A stretch of DNA of 7,370 nucleotides, taken from Chloroflexota bacterium. Its GTDB lineage: Bacteria > Chloroflexota > Limnocylindria > Limnocylindrales > CSP1-4. The number at the start of each line of letters is the position of its first letter. The stretch's first letter is position 1. Made by a program: the position numbers and the translations under genes. The stretch is taken from positions 1 to 7,370 of the forward strand of contig JAJYEB010000090.1 in NCBI GenBank assembly GCA_021790375.1, given 5' to 3'. This document shows, one piece after another, positions 6,585 to 7,370 of the stretch. The notes under the pieces were generated by a model, which did not search any database, had not been told where the DNA came from, and saw only the letters and a program-made list of their open reading frames with translations.

Positions 6585-6824
6585 GGCGCCATTGTCGCGG
6601 GCGAACGGGGTCCGCGTGCGCAAGGGCCATCCGGCGTCGATGGCGCCTGCCCGACCGGGCGCCGGGCTTCGCTCGCGGGCGATCGATGCCGCCCTCGACC
6701 GGCACGCTCTGCTGACGTCGCCCGGCACTCTCTGGGGCCGACCCTCTGCTCGACGCAGATCCGGTTGTGGACAAGCGTTGCCCGCACGGGTAGACTGCGC
6801 GCTCAACCGTACCTGGAGTCCCCG
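6585..6824. promoter_or_regulatory. Divergent regulatory region between the MFS gene and the ilvB leader
   Basis: About 240 bases separate the MFS start from the small ORF of the ilvB leader. No gene is recognised. It contains two GGCGCC palindromes 10 bases apart (6642-6647 and 6658-6663) enclosing a GCCCG-AC-CGGGC dyad, in an operator-like arrangement about 60-80 bases upstream of the MFS GTG. A loose direct repeat of CTCTGCTGACG/CTCTGCTCGACG lies near 6707 and 6744. The plus-strand promoter at 6768-6796 is listed separately. Confidence 0.4.
6768..6796 (+). promoter_or_regulatory. Sigma70-like promoter of the ilvB leader transcript
   Basis: TGGACA (6768-6773) and TAGACT (6791-6796) are separated by exactly 17 bases, matching five of six consensus -35 positions and four of six -10 positions. 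The surroundings are very GC-rich, so this is notable. Transcription would start near 6802-6804, about 10 bases before the ribosome binding site of the small ORF, giving a leader of about 295 bases before ilvB. Confidence 0.55.
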
Positions 6825-7025
6825 TTGGGCCAGACGAACACGAACCGGGACCGCGTCGCCGTCGCCGTGACGGCAGACGGCCGCCGCGTGCCCGTGCGTC
6901 TGCCCGACGACTCCATCGTAGAGGTAACGCTTCTCGGCATCCTCCGGCTCCTCGGCCAGGGGGTGCTCTCCCTTATTAGCGGCTCCCGGCGGGAGCCTGA
7001 CGGGAGACGGAGCGGGCGCCGCTAG
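6825..7025 (+). CDS. 66-residue ORF in the ilvB leader, candidate attenuator leader peptide
   Basis: A TTG at 6825 follows CTGGAG (6813-6818) at 6-base spacing, just downstream of a good promoter, and the frame is strongly GC at third positions as expected of real coding here. The product matches no family I know. Its middle (residues 31-51, bases 6915-6977) contains 13 Ile/Leu/Val residues in 21 codons. Five of these use A/T-ending codons (GTA twice, CTT twice, ATT) that look rare in the neighbouring genes. The run ends one codon before a hairpin (6981-6997), the stop is 24 bases before an intrinsic terminator, and ilvB follows. This is the layout of a branched-chain attenuator, though the peptide is longer than the usual 15-35 residues. 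Alternatively it is a small functional protein with an amphipathic helix and a basic tail (SRREPDGRRSGRR). Confidence 0.55.
   Translation: MGQTNTNRDRVAVAVTADGRRVPVRLPDDSIVEVTLLGILRLLGQGVLSLISGSRREPDGRRSGRR
6981..6997 (+). promoter_or_regulatory. Leader hairpin adjoining the branched-chain codon run
   Basis: GGCTCCC (6981-6987) and GGGAGCC (6991-6997) form a perfect 7-bp stem with a 3-base loop, starting four bases after the last Ile codon of the small ORF. Bases 6983-6993 can instead pair with 7054-7064 (11 pairs, one G-U), which would break both this hairpin and the terminator. A pause or antiterminator role is inferred. Confidence 0.5.
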
Positions 7026-7049
7026 GGCGCAGTCGCCGGACCGATCAGG

Positions 7050-7081
7050 GACCCTCGCCGGGAGGCGAGGGTCTTTCGTTT
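7050..7081 (+). terminator. Intrinsic terminator in the ilvB leader, probable attenuator
   Basis: GACCCTCGCC (7050-7059) and GGCGAGGGTC (7064-7073) form a perfect 10-bp stem with a GGGA loop, followed by TTTCGTTT (7074-7081). This is the only clear intrinsic terminator in the window. It ends 8 bases before the ilvB Shine-Dalgarno sequence and 18 bases before the ATG. Too little space remains for a separate ilvB promoter after it, so transcripts must read through it, which argues for conditional termination. Confidence 0.82.
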
Positions 7082-7099
7082 GTGCAGCGGGAGAGCGGG

Positions 7100-7370
7100 A
7101 TGACGATGACGAGACGGGCCACGGGGCGGCACCTGCCGGGTGCCGGCACGCCCGAGGCGAACGCTGTCGAGCACGCCCGGGCCGGAATGCTCCAGGAGGC
7201 CAGGCCGCGCGGCCGTACGCGCATCGGCGCCGACGTGGTCTGCGAGGCACTGCTCCGCCAGGGCGTCGACGTCTTCTTCGGCTATCCGGGCGGCGTGATC
7301 CTGCCCCTCTACGACGTCCTGGGCGACTACCCCGAGCTCCGCCACATCCTGGTGCGCCACGAGCAGGGCG
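7100..7370 (+). CDS. ilvB: Acetolactate synthase large subunit, 3' end missing
   Basis: Acetolactate synthase is the first common enzyme of valine, leucine and isoleucine synthesis. It condenses two pyruvates, or pyruvate with 2-oxobutyrate, using thiamine diphosphate. Ninety codons are present before the right edge. After a variable N-terminal stretch of about 40 residues the conserved domain begins with RIGADVVCEALLRQGVDVFF (41-60), then GYPGGVILPLYDVL (61-74) and RHEQG (86-90), where E88 is the glutamate that activates the cofactor in this family. The ATG at 7100 has GGGAG at 7089-7093 with 6-base spacing; ATGs at 7106 and 7187 are in frame but less well placed. The unaligned N-terminal extension is common in high-GC bacteria. 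Expression is probably controlled by the attenuator just upstream. A small subunit (ilvN) would be expected downstream, outside the window. Confidence 0.95.
   Translation, partial: MTMTRRATGRHLPGAGTPEANAVEHARAGMLQEARPRGRTRIGADVVCEALLRQGVDVFFGYPGGVILPLYDVLGDYPELRHILVRHEQG

Noticed and set aside
6846..6858. GGGACCGCG resembling part of the T-box sequence upstream of ilvB
   Set aside because: The preceding AGGGT part is absent and it lies about 190 bases before the terminator instead of next to it, inside the small ORF. No specifier-loop structure was recognised.
6585..7250. Upstream extension of the MFS frame through the ilvB leader and into the ilvB start
   Set aside because: The frame stays open for 222 codons, but the added residues have no membrane or domain character and overlap the promoter, terminator and ilvB on the other strand. 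The membrane protein begins naturally near 6584.

Overview
The window is about 70% GC and is a piece of a bacterial chromosome built around branched-chain amino acid biosynthesis. Nothing in it is phage-, plasmid- or IS-like. The base composition, GTG/TTG starts and Ala/Gly/Pro-rich inserts suit a high-GC lineage such as Actinobacteriota or a high-GC Chloroflexota class. I cannot decide between them from the sequence.

Layout: (1) positions 3-2345, plus strand: the C-terminal 780 codons of an MMPL/RND-type transporter cut by the left edge. (2) 2346-2745: a convergent gap without a convincing gene. (3) Minus strand, read from 6584 down to 2746: an MFS transporter, then leuC and leuD. LeuC and LeuD together form 3-isopropylmalate dehydratase (leucine branch). 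(4) Plus strand from about 6768: a sigma70-like promoter, a 66-codon small ORF rich in Ile/Leu/Val codons, an intrinsic terminator hairpin, and the start of ilvB (acetolactate synthase large subunit), which runs off the right edge. The MFS gene and the ilvB transcript are divergent and share the 6585-6824 gap.

The most interesting part is the ilvB leader. The terminator T-run ends 8 bases before the ilvB ribosome binding site, so ilvB transcription almost certainly has to pass it. The upstream ORF has 13 branched-chain residues in 21 codons, several of them A/T-ending codons that look rare here. An upstream segment can pair with the terminator's 5' arm. This looks like a translation-dependent attenuator with an unusually long leader peptide.

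A second notable point is the leuC-leuD junction. A 24-bp sequence covering stop-G-ATG occurs twice, 67 bp apart, creating a 21-codon mini-ORF that bridges the two genes. A third is low-complexity expansion: LeuD carries an Ala/Gly-rich insert of about 45 residues inside its conserved fold, the MFS protein has an Ala/Ser/Gly-rich central loop of about 65 residues, the MMPL protein ends in a Pro-rich tail, and a 15-bp tandem array overlaps the end of the MFS gene.
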